Assembly (NCBI RefSeq): GCF_018141005.1
Contig: NZ_CP046582.1
Span: 4,092,001-4,156,000, forward strand
Length of the DNA: 64,000 nt
DNA from: Erwinia sp. E602
Lineage (GTDB): Bacteria > Pseudomonadota > Gammaproteobacteria > Enterobacterales > Enterobacteriaceae
Reading direction: 5' to 3'
In this document: positions 37,601-46,441 of the stretch, piece by piece
How the letters are laid out: each line of letters opens with the position of its first letter
Position numbering within the stretch: the first letter of the stretch is position 1
The notes under the pieces: generated by a model
The model's database searches: none
What the model saw: the letters and a program-made list of their open reading frames with translations, nothing else
What the model was told of the DNA's origin: nothing
Program-made: the position numbers and the translations under genes

Positions 37601-40600
37601 GATGGTGACGTTTTTACCCACCAGACTGATATCGTTGCCGGCGATCAGCTGCGATCCCTGCACGCGAAGATCGTTCCCGGCGGTCAGCGTCGCGTCACCG
37701 TTTACTGCACCGACGGTGCTGCCGCGCGCGGTGGTGCCGGTGCTCTCTTCGGTGACCTTATTCAGGGTCGAGCCGAGGGTAAAGCCGATGCCGCCGCTGC
37801 TCATCAGCCCGGATTTGGTCTTCTGCGTCATCGACCAGGCATCACGCTCCTGTTCCGCGGTGGTGACGTTAAGATCGTTACCGGCACGCAGCGTCAGCGC
37901 GTCATCTGCCGCCACGTCGCTGCCGCGCACGGTCAGGTCATGGCCGGCACCGGCGGTAAGGGTCGCGCCGCCGAGGCTGCTGCCTGCGGCGGTCTGCTCA
38001 TCGTACCCGGCGCGGGTGGTGGTGGTATTTTTCGACAGGAAGCCGGAGCCTTTCACCTTCGAGGCCATGTCCAGCGAAGCGCTGTTGCGCGCGCTGTCGA
38101 TCAGCAGATCGTTGCCCGCCGTCAGGGTCAGCGCGCTGGCGGCATTCACCGTCGCCCCTTCGCTGGTCAGGTTACGCCCGGCCTGCATTGCCACATCACC
38201 GTTGCCGGTGACGTCGCTGACCACCCGGGTGCTGCTCGCCTGGCTGACATGGTTGTCTTTGTCCCACACCAGCGTATCGCTGCGGGCGGTGCCGACGCTG
38301 GCGAGCGTGATATCGCGCCCGGCGAGCACCGTGGTCTGGCTGCCGCTGTTATTCAGGGTCGCGCCCTGCAGGGTAACGTCGCGCCCGGCCTGCAGCGCCA
38401 GCGTGCCGTCCTCCTGCTGCACGTACATGCCAGCCGCCCGCGACACGCTGTCGCGGCTGAAGCTGTTGCTGCCGTTAGTGCTTTCCGCATGGGTGGTCGG
38501 CGAGGCCAGGGTGATATCGCGCCCGGCGCTGGCGGTCAGCGCGGTCTGCGCCTGGATCAGGCCGCCATTGTTGACCAGATCGTTACCGGCCAGCAGCTGC
38601 ACCTTGCCGCCGCTGATAATGCCGCCGACGTTGGTGATGGTGTCGCCGCTGATGTCCAGCAGCTGGCTGGCGTTAATTTTGCCCTGGTTAAGCATGCCGC
38701 CGCTGACGCCGATCGCCACGTTGCGCCCGGCCAGCAGCGCGCCGCTGCCGTCAATATCGCCCTGCTGTACCTGAGCGTAGACCTGCGGTGCCAGCACCTG
38801 CTGGCGGCTGCCGTCGGCCAGCGTGACTTCGCGGGAGACCAGCCACACCATATCGCTGGTCACCTGCGCCATCTGATCGGCGGTCAGCGCCACGCCCGGC
38901 GTCAGGCCGAACTGTTTCGCAAAGGCGACGCCGGACTCCATCAGCGCCTTGTACTGCTCTTCATCGCTGTCGTAACCCGCGAGGTAGCGATCGCCGGTCA
39001 GTTCGACGATCTGCTCGCGCACCAGCCGCTGCTCGTAAAAACCGTCGCCAAGGCGCTTCTGCGTGGCGCCCGGATCGCTGGCCAGCTGCGCCAGCATATA
39101 GTCGGAGCTGAGCCAGGTTTTCTGGTTGGTAAAGCGCGGATCGGTTTCGATCAGGTAGCCGCTGTCGGTTGCGGGCCGGGTACTGAACAGGCTGCCCTCC
39201 GGCACCGAAGCGTCAGGGATCTGCGAGCGCACCACCAGGTTATCTTTACCCGCGATTTCAATCCGCTGGCCGCCCGGCAGCGAGGAGAGATCGCCGCTGT
39301 TAACCGGCACCGCGCCGGCCTGGCTGGCGGTAAAGCCCTCTGCCACCGGGCCGGAGAGGTTCACCTGGGAGTTGCCCTGCACCACGTTCGGCTTCAGGGT
39401 GATCTGCTGGATAACATCCGGCGGCGTGTAGGGCGAGGCCGACGCCTTCTGGCTGTCTTTGCCCTTCTTATGGATGCGATCCCACTCGATCACCTGGCCG
39501 ACCTGCGAAATAATCTGCTGGCCGGGCACGTCGGCGTCCTGCAGCCCGGCGCCGGCCAGCAGCAGATCGCCACCGGCGATAATCCGGCTCTTGTCGTTCA
39601 GCGTCTGGTCGGCGTTGATCGCCAGGCTACCGCCGGCGAGGATCTGGCCCGGATCGCTTTCCACGATCTGATCCTGCCAGATGCTCTGAGTGTAGCTGTA
39701 CTGGTAATAGTGATCCTGATTACACACCACCCCGGCGATGCAGATATGCTGCACCTCATCCTTGTAGAAGGTGATGTCGTAGTCCGCGTCGTCGTAGTGC
39801 ACGCCGTTGTTCAGCGCCACCACCATATATTCGTTTTTCTGCTGGCCGGAGACGTGCACCAGCCGGGTACTGAAGCGATCGTTGATGTTGTTAAGCCGGG
39901 TGGTATTGATCAGCATATTGCCCGCTGACTCAATGGTGGCGCTGTGGTTGTTAATCACCCCGGCGCGGCCGCCGGCGGCGAAGTTCTCGTCCAGCCAGCC
40001 GCCGATCGACATATCGCCGTCGCTGTAGATCAGGCTGTGTTCGCTGTTGTTCAGCGTGCCGACGCCCAGATCCAGGCGCTGGCGCGCGGCAATCGTTGCG
40101 CTGCTGCCGCCTTCGGCGAGGTTATTCAGTTCAGCCGCCTGGATCGACAGCTGGTCACCGTAAAGCCGGCCGCTGCCGATATTGCTGACGCTGGCGGCAC
40201 GCAGCACCGTCTCCACGCCGTCGATCAGGCCACGGTTGGTCAGCGCCCCGGCCACGTTAACCAGCGTGCGCAGGCCGCTGATTTCACCGCTCTGCCGGTT
40301 GTTCAGCGCCGCACTGCTGAGGTTCAGCTGCTGACCGGCGGCAACTTTGCCGCCGTTATCCAGCGTGCCCTGTACGTTCAGATCGAGATTGCCGTTGGCG
40401 ATGGTGCTGCCGCCGCTGGCGAAGTCGCCGCGCACGCCGAGCCGCAGATCGCCCAGCGAGAGAATATCGCCGCTGCCGCTGAGGCTCTGCGCGTCGGCGG
40501 TCAGGGATTTGCCGGCAATCAGCGTGCCGCCGTCGTTGGCGATGGCCATGCCGCTGTCGCCGTTCTGCAGGTGCAGCGCGTTATCGGCTGAGATCTGGCC

Positions 40601-42850
40601 CTGCTGGTTGTTAAGCACCGCGCTGTTCACCGTCAGGTTACTGCCGGCAACGCGCCCCTGCTGGTTATTCAGCTGCGCGGTATTAAGGGTAAAGTCCTGC
40701 TGGCTGAGCAGCGTGCCGCTGCGGTTATCGACGCCGGCGGCGTTGAGGTTCAGAGAACCGGTCGCCATCAGCGTACCGCCCTGGTTGGCCAGCGACGCCG
40801 CGTTCAGCGTCAGCCCTTTGGCGGCCACCGCGATGCCCGCCTGATTATTCAGCGTATTGTCGCCGCCGTTCAGGGTGAGCTGCTGGCCGACGATAATGCC
40901 GCCGGCGTTATTCAGACTGCCGCTGTTAACGGTGACGTCCCCGGCGGACTCCAGGCGTCCGCTGCGGTTGGTCAGGGTTGCACTGCTGACGGAGAGATCG
41001 CCACCGGTGGCAGAGATCAGCCCGCCGTCGTTGTTCAGCCCGGCGGTGACAGCGGCCGGTTCAGCGGCAGCGTTCTGTGCGGTGGCAGCCGTTGCCTGCG
41101 TAGCGGTGCCCTTCACGTCAGCGGCAGCGGATGCCTGCGCGGCGGTGCCCTTCACATCTGCGGCAGCGGATGCCTGCGCGGCGGTGCCCTTCAAATCTGC
41201 GGCGGCGGATGCCTGCACGGCGGTACCCTTCACATCTGCGGCAGCCGTTGCCTGCCCGGCGGTACCGTTAGCCTCGGTACTGGCTGCTGCAGATGTGCTG
41301 TTACGGTTAACCGCGTCAGCGCCCGAAGCCGGCTGGTCGCTGGTGAGCGCCAGCGCACCGCCGCTGACCAGCTTGCCGCCACGGTTATCCACGCCGCCCC
41401 GGGCGCTGAGTTCCATCCTGCCGCTGCTCTGCAACACCGCGTTCCGGCTGGCCAGCGTGCCGTTGGTGGCCTGCACGCTGACGTCGCTGCCCGCGCTCTG
41501 GCTGCCGCTGAGATCCACCGCCGCCGCCTGCACGCTGAGTTTGCCGGGCGCGAGGTGCTGCCCGCTGCTGGTCAGCTGGCCGCTGGCGGTCAGCGAGAGG
41601 TCACCGCTTTGGCCGAGGCTGCCGTCGCTGTTCACGCCGGCGGCAAATACCGAACCGCTGCTACCGCTAATCTGCCGTGCGCTGGCGCGGGCGTTACGCT
41701 GCGCCGCCACCGTGCCGCTGTTGCTCAGGCTGCCGCTGACTTTCGCCTCCACGTCGCGCTGGCCGTACAGCGTGCCGCTGTTGGCCAGGCTTTTGCCGTT
41801 AAGCTGCACGTCCTGGCTGGCGCCGATCGCGCCGCTGTTCTCAATATGGCCGTCGGCACTGATGGTGACGCTGCCCGCCTGGGCACCGATCGACCCGGCG
41901 TTACGCACGCCGACGCCGTTTTCGGTACCGACCAGGCGAATTTTTCCGGCGTACATGCCGCCCAGCTGTGCCACGTCCAGCGATACGCCCGGCCGCGCGG
42001 CGTCATCCGCCGCGCTGTCGGCGGTGGCGCTGGTTTTCGTGGCGCTGCCGCTTTCGGCATCCACCCGGTTCCTGCCGGTGGTCACCTTCAGATCGTTGGC
42101 CCACACGCCGCTGTTGACCTTCACCGTGCGGGCAATCAGATCGGTGTAGTCCTGGCGGCTGCTGTCCATGCCCGCGCCCTGCACCACGATCTCGCCGCCG
42201 TCGACCTGATAGCCGCGCAGCTGCTGGCCGTCAAACACCGGTTTACCGGTGGTCAGCGTTGAGCGGCTGGCGTTGATAAAGCCGCAGCCGTCGCAGCCAA
42301 TCCCCGCCGGGTTGGCGATCACCACCTGCGCCTTCTGCCCGGCCACTTCGATATAGCCGTTAAGCTTGCTCGGATCGCGCGAGTTGACCTCATTGAGGAT
42401 GATCTTCGCCTCGCCCTTTGCCAGCCACGGGTTGGCCGCCACCCAGCCGCCCTGCTGGGTCTGCACGTTGCGGTGCGAGTTATTGAGGATCGCCCCTTTC
42501 TTATCAACGTCAAACTGGCTGTAGGTATTGCGCGAGACGCCCGCCGCGCTCGGGGTCTGGATATTGACCTGCGGCGTGCCGTTGGCCGACTGCACCACCG
42601 TCGGCTGCTGGTTCCCCGGTGCCCGGCCGTCGGCGACGATGCCGGCGGCGCTGGCGGCAGGCAGCAGCGCCACCATCCCCAGCGCGCTGAGCGTCACCCA
42701 CGCCACCGGCGACAATTTGCCGATCAGCTGGCTGAGGGTATGGCCTTCGCCGCTGGCCGGGCCCTTACCGTGCCCGCGGCCGTTTTCTGCCACTACCATC
42801 AGCAGGCCGCGCGCCTTATTGAAAATAACGCGATAAAGTTTGTTGTTCAC
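34661..42850 (-). CDS. cdiA: CdiA, contact-dependent inhibition effector with DUF4258-like C-terminal toxin
   Basis: A 2729-residue two-partner-secretion exoprotein. The N-terminus has the extended signal region (MNNKLYRVIFNKARGLLMVV...) and a TPS transport domain (NPNG-like NVQTQQGGWVAANPWL; VVIANPAGIGCDGCGF). A very long filamentous-haemagglutinin repeat region follows, with LNNxxGxIxA-type repeats and later LTAGNDL/LQAGRDV repeats. Near the end comes a VENN motif (residues 2430-2433) in a pretoxin domain, a Gly/Ser/Thr-rich linker (about 2580-2630), and a terminal module SGHALDRMQDRG...VVTVKYGK. That module looks like DUF4258, grouped with BECR-fold RNase toxins. It starts at GTG 42850. 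It sits after cdiB and cdiC and before the overlapping immunity gene. Confidence 0.92.
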   Translation of the reverse strand: MNNKLYRVIFNKARGLLMVVAENGRGHGKGPASGEGHTLSQLIGKLSPVAWVTLSALGMVALLPAASAAGIVADGRAPGNQQPTVVQSANGTPQVNIQTPSAAGVSRNTYSQFDVDKKGAILNNSHRNVQTQQGGWVAANPWLAKGEAKIILNEVNSRDPSKLNGYIEVAGQKAQVVIANPAGIGCDGCGFINASRSTLTTGKPVFDGQQLRGYQVDGGEIVVQGAGMDSSRQDYTDLIARTVKVNSGVWANDLKVTTGRNRVDAESGSATKTSATADSAADDAARPGVSLDVAQLGGMYAGKIRLVGTENGVGVRNAGSIGAQAGSVTISADGHIENSGAIGASQDVQLNGKSLANSGTLYGQRDVEAKVSGSLSNSGTVAAQRNARASARQISGSSGSVFAAGVNSDGSLGQSGDLSLTASGQLTSSGQHLAPGKLSVQAAAVDLSGSQSAGSDVSVQATNGTLASRNAVLQSSGRMELSARGGVDNRGGKLVSGGALALTSDQPASGADAVNRNSTSAAASTEANGTAGQATAAADVKGTAVQASAAADLKGTAAQASAAADVKGTAAQASAAADVKGTATQATAATAQNAAAEPAAVTAGLNNDGGLISATGGDLSVSSATLTNRSGRLESAGDVTVNSGSLNNAGGIIVGQQLTLNGGDNTLNNQAGIAVAAKGLTLNAASLANQGGTLMATGSLNLNAAGVDNRSGTLLSQQDFTLNTAQLNNQQGRVAGSNLTVNSAVLNNQQGQISADNALHLQNGDSGMAIANDGGTLIAGKSLTADAQSLSGSGDILSLGDLRLGVRGDFASGGSTIANGNLDLNVQGTLDNGGKVAAGQQLNLSSAALNNRQSGEISGLRTLVNVAGALTNRGLIDGVETVLRAASVSNIGSGRLYGDQLSIQAAELNNLAEGGSSATIAARQRLDLGVGTLNNSEHSLIYSDGDMSIGGWLDENFAAGGRAGVINNHSATIESAGNMLINTTRLNNINDRFSTRLVHVSGQQKNEYMVVALNNGVHYDDADYDITFYKDEVQHICIAGVVCNQDHYYQYSYTQSIWQDQIVESDPGQILAGGSLAINADQTLNDKSRIIAGGDLLLAGAGLQDADVPGQQIISQVGQVIEWDRIHKKGKDSQKASASPYTPPDVIQQITLKPNVVQGNSQVNLSGPVAEGFTASQAGAVPVNSGDLSSLPGGQRIEIAGKDNLVVRSQIPDASVPEGSLFSTRPATDSGYLIETDPRFTNQKTWLSSDYMLAQLASDPGATQKRLGDGFYEQRLVREQIVELTGDRYLAGYDSDEEQYKALMESGVAFAKQFGLTPGVALTADQMAQVTSDMVWLVSREVTLADGSRQQVLAPQVYAQVQQGDIDGSGALLAGRNVAIGVSGGMLNQGKINASQLLDISGDTITNVGGIISGGKVQLLAGNDLVNNGGLIQAQTALTASAGRDITLASPTTHAESTNGSNSFSRDSVSRAAGMYVQQEDGTLALQAGRDVTLQGATLNNSGSQTTVLAGRDITLASVGTARSDTLVWDKDNHVSQASSTRVVSDVTGNGDVAMQAGRNLTSEGATVNAASALTLTAGNDLLIDSARNSASLDMASKVKGSGFLSKNTTTTRAGYDEQTAAGSSLGGATLTAGAGHDLTVRGSDVAADDALTLRAGNDLNVTTAEQERDAWSMTQKTKSGLMSSGGIGFTLGSTLNKVTEESTGTTARGSTVGAVNGDATLTAGNDLRVQGSQLIAGNDISLVGKNVTIESAENSASKRGTSEQRSSGLTLALSGAVGTALNTAKTISELETDKQDKRVAQLQQVKAGLDGYQAVQGVRSALQDPMNQSFVGIELKLGASQSHSESQSDAITSAASAIQAAHDLNIFATGSDGTAADGDISVQGSQLQAGNAMLLSAARDISLRSSQDSQLSSSKNSSSSGEVGVGIGVGSDGWGISVSLSGSKGSGKEHGDGVTHNETTLDAGNQVTLLSGRDTTLTGAQVSADRVVADVGRDLTLTSEQDSNNVDSKQKNVSGGLKFTFGSMTVSGNLSVNNSKLDSNYQSVQEQSGIFAGDGGYDVTVGNHTQLNGAVIGSTAAAANNRLDTGTLGFSDLINQADFSTSSVGVGLSSSFGLPKDDKNDGAAPKDQIAETKPVTPILTQLGQNVAPDAMSASQRSGDGSSTTYSAVSDGTLIVRNAGQQQQDVSTLSRDVEHANQTLSPIFDKAAEQKRLQKVQLIGSVASSAVNTVLTEHELYAQRQGIAELGEDAPGWGATHEAHKAYWDAVQATSAYKKSMDGYEADGTYKMAANAAVTAIGGLAEGDPAKALAQASAPYLAGKIKDLTYNDPKNPTAQEIATNAFAHAILGGVVAQMSGQNATAGAIGAGGSELAIRAIHQALYPDVKVADLSGQQEKTIKNLALIAASLSGALVSDDTAGAVDAYNTGKNAVENNYLRADQLDKFAAKAQGCKQRGDCDAIRKEMQTLSLKQQDQLVAVCATDPTACKANFGDVAANGMLVREAIDRVLGNDDVPWQMKSDMSALYAQQIEAEGVVSSTEFARQLQSRYGIDEQRAQLLAGAALSAMSGGIKLGGRSPAAVSSGGKGSSTATGSGKGNTTGSGATGSSGSGTAGNGGSSNGSSTGGTAATPATSEAALPLGGKNNQMNQPKNPSYQPVRNQTSTVGNREYSGHALDRMQDRGIMPSVVENTIKTGAATSSRGNTTVYYDATNNVSVVTNSSGKVVTVKYGK
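41103..41258. repeat. 39-bp tandem repeat x4 inside cdiA
   Basis: Four copies with exact 39-bp period begin at 41103, 41142, 41181 and 41220, and a partial fifth follows. They encode a 13-residue Ala/Thr-rich unit (AAADVKGTAAQAS-type), inserted in the haemagglutinin repeat region. Confidence 0.93.
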
Positions 42851-42867
42851 CGGGGGATCCCCTTCAG

Positions 42868-43386
42868 TTAACGGCTGGCCAGCGGCGTCTCGCGCTGCCA
42901 GCGGTCAAAGTCCTGATGCGATACCGCATCGCCACGAAAATGGTTAACGCGCAGGCCGCGCTGGTCACCTTTGTGATCCAGCGCGCGGGCGCAGAGGTGG
43001 GGAAACAGCGTGCCGCCCACCAGACGGCGCAGGGCAAACATCTCGCCAAAGGGTGCGATCCAGTCGCGGAACCACAGCCGGTCGCCGCTGTGCCAGTCGC
43101 GCTCCTGCACGTGAATGCCGGACTGGGTCAGGTAACGATGCTCCGCTTCCTCGTCCTTCCACGCCCAGCTGAGGAAGAACAGCGGCTGCTCGTCACGCAG
43201 CGCCAGCGCAAACTGGCGGTGCTTGATGGCCGGCAGCAGCAGCGTCGGCAGCGCGCTGAGCGGGATATGCCGGTGCCGCTCTGAGTGCATCCACAGCCAG
43301 CTGCTGGCCCCCAGCACCTCCGCCTCGCTGAAATTCCCGCCGAGCAGCGGGCAGATCACCCGCAACTCGTTAACCGGTACGCGCAT
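42868..43386 (-). CDS. cdiC: HlyC-like toxin-activating lysine acyltransferase (CdiC)
   Basis: A 172-residue protein resembling the HlyC/CyaC family, which moves acyl chains from acyl-ACP to lysines of RTX toxins. Visible: LGASSWLWMHSERHRHIPLSALPTLLLPAIKHRQF, with a His in the region of the HlyC catalytic His, and LSWAWKDEEAEHRYL, RLWFRDWIAPFG. It sits between cdiB and cdiA with gaps of 2 and 17 bp, so all are surely co-transcribed. HlyC-type acyltransferases are known in some CDI loci; I infer that it acylates CdiA, possibly to help delivery. Confidence 0.8.
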   Translation of the reverse strand: MRVPVNELRVICPLLGGNFSEAEVLGASSWLWMHSERHRHIPLSALPTLLLPAIKHRQFALALRDEQPLFFLSWAWKDEEAEHRYLTQSGIHVQERDWHSGDRLWFRDWIAPFGEMFALRRLVGGTLFPHLCARALDHKGDQRGLRVNHFRGDAVSHQDFDRWQRETPLASR

Positions 43387-43388
43387 GG

Positions 43389-45101
43389 TCAGTACTCCCA
43401 GCTCAGGTTAAAGCCGAGGCTGACCGGGCTGGTGTCGAAGTCGTCGGATTTGGAGAACGGCACCCCGGCGAACAGGTCATAGCCGGTGTTGAAGGCGTTG
43501 CCGCGCAGGCCAATCACCCCGCCCGCCAGGTGCTGGCCCGGCAGCAGCTCGCGGCTGTTTTTCACTTCGCCGTAGTCGGCACCCAGGTACAGCTCCTGGT
43601 TCGGCAGCGGCGTGCGCCAGGCGATGTCGTTACGCACGAACCAGCCCTCATCGCCGTTCAGCGTGCGGTAGCCGTCGAAGCCACGTACCGTCCAGCGGTT
43701 GCCCAGCGCCAGCTGATCCTGCGGGGTCAGCGCGTCGTGGGTCATCTGGCGCTGATACTGCACGTTGTAGCGGAAGGTCTGGTCGCCGAGGTGGAACGGC
43801 AGATTGTACTGCGCGGAGAGCTGGACGATTTTCGCCAGCGCGGTGGCCTCACCAAAGCTCTCTTCCGGGGCCGGCATCGCGCCGAACCAGCGGGTGCCGC
43901 GCTGATAGCTGGCCGCCAGGTCGAGCGTCGACTCGCCAATGTAGTGGCGGTGCTGCAGCCCAAGCCGCCATGCGGCGGTGCGGCGGCGCTGCACTTCGAT
44001 TTCGGTGTCTTCCAGGTAGTTGCGGGTTTCGCGGGTCAGCACCTCGTAGCTAAACGAGGTTTTCTGGCTGCCGCTGCGGTGCAGCACGCGGCTGAGCTGG
44101 AAATTGAGCGACTTGCTCTTGCCGCGATAGCTGATGTCACCGTTAAGGCCGGCGAGGGTCTGCCGGTAGTCGTAGTCGCTGGCGGTGACGCCCGCCATCC
44201 AGTAGCCAAACGGCACCGAGTAGTGAGCGAGGTAATTCTTGCTGCTCTTGCCGCCGCCGGACTGCAGGTCGTGGCCGCCGGAGACGTAAAACAGGTCGCT
44301 CAGGGAGAACGGGTTATCCACCGACAGCGTTAACGACCCCTGGTAGCGGCCGGTGGTTTTGTCACCGGCGTCATCCAGCGAGGCGCCAAGCCGCCAGTGG
44401 CGATCCTGCTGCCACTTAACGTTGATATCGCTCTCGCCGGGCTGCTCACCGGGGACGATCTGCATATCCGCCTTTACCGTCGGCAGCCGCTGCAGGTTCT
44501 CCAGCCCCTGCTCGATATCACGCAGGTCCAGCAGCTCGCCTTCACGCGCCGGCAGCGCGCTGTAAAGCTGCACGTAGCGGTCGCTGTCCGGCGTCAGGGC
44601 GATTTTTCGCACCTTACCCGGCACCAGCAGCAGCTTCAGCGTGCCCTTATTCAGATCCTGCGGCGGTGCCAGCACCCGCGCGGTAACGTAGCCGTGATCC
44701 ACCAGCCGGTTCTGCAGCGCGCTCATCAGCAGGTTAATGCCCTTGCCGCCGAGGCACTGGCCGCGCGCCTGGTCAGCCAGCTTCTGCAGCGGCAGCCAGT
44801 GCGGGAATGCGTCGGTGCCGCTCAGCTCAACGCGCTGCAGCGCGAAGCACGGTTGCTCGCTGGGGAAGGTCAGCGTACTGAAGAAGCTGCCAGGCGCCTG
44901 CAGGCGCACGTCGGGCGCTGTCGGGGCCAGCTGGCGTTCGGCCGCGCGCTGGCGCTCCTGCTGGTTAATCTGCTGCTGATTACCCAGGTTGCGATCCACG
45001 TCGGCCGCGGCAGAGGCGGCGGTGTGAAATAATAACAGTGCAGCCAGCTGGCTAAGGCGGACAGGGGGTATCCGCAACTTGACAGACGCATTCCGTAGCA
45101 T
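43389..45101 (-). CDS. cdiB: CdiB, outer-membrane two-partner-secretion transporter
   Basis: Omp85-superfamily TpsB that exports CdiA across the outer membrane. The 570 residues comprise a signal sequence (ending ASAAAD), an N-terminal Gln/Arg-rich plug helix ([16 protein letters not shown]), two POTRA domains ([30 protein letters not shown]), and a 16-strand barrel with the conserved VRGFDG motif in the inward loop. First gene of the leftward cdiBCAI unit. Upstream is a ~500-bp AT-rich intergenic region. Confidence 0.95.
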   Translation of the reverse strand: MLRNASVKLRIPPVRLSQLAALLLFHTAASAAADVDRNLGNQQQINQQERQRAAERQLAPTAPDVRLQAPGSFFSTLTFPSEQPCFALQRVELSGTDAFPHWLPLQKLADQARGQCLGGKGINLLMSALQNRLVDHGYVTARVLAPPQDLNKGTLKLLLVPGKVRKIALTPDSDRYVQLYSALPAREGELLDLRDIEQGLENLQRLPTVKADMQIVPGEQPGESDINVKWQQDRHWRLGASLDDAGDKTTGRYQGSLTLSVDNPFSLSDLFYVSGGHDLQSGGGKSSKNYLAHYSVPFGYWMAGVTASDYDYRQTLAGLNGDISYRGKSKSLNFQLSRVLHRSGSQKTSFSYEVLTRETRNYLEDTEIEVQRRRTAAWRLGLQHRHYIGESTLDLAASYQRGTRWFGAMPAPEESFGEATALAKIVQLSAQYNLPFHLGDQTFRYNVQYQRQMTHDALTPQDQLALGNRWTVRGFDGYRTLNGDEGWFVRNDIAWRTPLPNQELYLGADYGEVKNSRELLPGQHLAGGVIGLRGNAFNTGYDLFAGVPFSKSDDFDTSPVSLGFNLSWEY

Positions 45102-45656
45102 AGTGATGCCCTGAGTCTAATTATTAACGGGTATGGGTGTTTGCCGGATACCTTATCGCCTCGCTTACCAGGAATGTTCTTAAACTTACGTTTTATTGAC
45201 AATTTACTGACAATTCAGCGGCGGGCGGATGGGAGGGAGAGCGCAACAGTCATAAGATCGATAAATAAAAAAAACAAATAAAAACAAGTGACTGGTAAAA
45301 AATTCGCAGCAAAAAAAATGATACCCCTGAACGCTCGTTCATAACCTGAGCTAAACTGTAATATACAGAAATATCTTAAAACATGGCCTTAACCTGCTGA
45401 ACGGCCCGCGCCGAATCACCGGCACAACCGCCCCTGACCGGCAATGTTGCAGCGCAGACGTTAATATTTCCGCTTATTATCCGTGGTTATTTCACGCGAA
45501 TAATAATGCCCGGCGGTGATTATTTCCTCCGCCGCAGTCCCGGCGTTTTTACCTCTTTAAGCCCCTTTAAACGGCAGACGTTATGTGGATTTGCTGTACC
45601 CCTTGCCGGAAGCTTTCGGGTACAATCCCCCGGCATTTGCTACTGAAGGGACTGGC
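45102..45656. other. AT-rich divergent control region of the cdi locus
   Basis: About 550 bp between divergent cdiB and the DUF2946-like gene, without a gene. A strongly A-rich block spans 45265-45325. CTGTA-ATA-TACAG (45356-45368) is an interrupted palindrome. Such AT-rich tracts are typical H-NS targets. No firm -35/-10 pair can be assigned by eye. Confidence 0.5.
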
Positions 45657-46358
45657 GTGTCACTGATCTCATTTTCGGCCACCCGCAGCCGCGCAGCCGC
45701 CTGGCTGGCGCTGATGGCCGTACTGCTGCTGTTTGTTGCCCCGGTGATTTCCAAATCACTGGCACAGCTGCGTGGCGATGAGATGACGATGAACGACGAT
45801 CGCGCTGCGTCGTCAGCCACGGTCACTGGCACGGTCACTGGCGCTGGCGGCCATGCCAGCGGACCACATCGACCGGATACGGATCACGATAGTAAGCCGG
45901 CGCATCTGATATCCGCCAGTCAGCACAACGCGGCTTCACACCCGATGACTGCCGCTGAGCACAGCGCAACGTCATACCCGATGACTGCCGCTGAGTACCA
46001 CGTTTCTTCACACCCAATACCTGCTGAGCACAGCTCTTCCGGGCACAGTACCGCAACACATCAGGCATCTGACGCTGAGCCCCGTAGCCCCGCGCATCAG
46101 ATGTCCGCAGCAGAACACCGTGCGATGATGGCGATGGGCATGATGATGCCGTTCCATCACCCGATGTCGATGATGGATGACAGCGCCTGCGGCTACTGCG
46201 TGCTGCTGATCCACCTGGCACTGACGCTGACCGTACTCTCCCTGCTGTGGTGCCTGCGGCAGAGCGCCGCCCCCCCGGCCGTGCCGCTGGTTCAGGCCGT
46301 GGTCGCCCGTTTTGTTCCCCGCTTCTTCCATCCGCGCGCCCCGCCCGCCGTTCACTAA
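45657..46358 (+). CDS. His-rich DUF2946-like protein, probably metal related
   Basis: A 233-residue protein starting at GTG 45657 (GAAGGG upstream). An N-terminal membrane segment (AAWLALMAVLLLFVAPVISKSLA) leads into a long His-rich, low-complexity region with units like HPMTAAEHSATSYPM, then MMAMGMMMPFHHPMSMM. A C-terminal part has CGYC and a second membrane segment (LLIHLALTLTVLSLLWCL). The N-terminal segment, the CGYC motif and the last segment resemble DUF2946 proteins, which are encoded near copper genes. His- and Met-rich stretches would bind copper. It is followed by a PepSY gene after 83 bp, likely one operon. Exact role unknown. Confidence 0.72.
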   Translation: MSLISFSATRSRAAAWLALMAVLLLFVAPVISKSLAQLRGDEMTMNDDRAASSATVTGTVTGAGGHASGPHRPDTDHDSKPAHLISASQHNAASHPMTAAEHSATSYPMTAAEYHVSSHPIPAEHSSSGHSTATHQASDAEPRSPAHQMSAAEHRAMMAMGMMMPFHHPMSMMDDSACGYCVLLIHLALTLTVLSLLWCLRQSAAPPAVPLVQAVVARFVPRFFHPRAPPAVH

Positions 46359-46441
46359 TCCGATCTGAATCGCGCTTTTTTGCGTCGTGGCCCTGCCACG
46401 GCCGGGGTTTTATGCCTGTTATCCGGGCGGAAGGAATAATC

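Noticed and set aside
37262..39928. Very long open frame (888 codons) on the plus strand
   Set aside because: It lies wholly antisense to cdiA; GC-rich repetitive codons of CdiA keep the opposite frame open. No domain, start signal or ribosome site.
45356..45368. CTGTA-ATA-TACAG as a LexA (SOS) box
   Set aside because: The spacing between CTGT and ACAG is 5 bases rather than the 8 of a LexA box.
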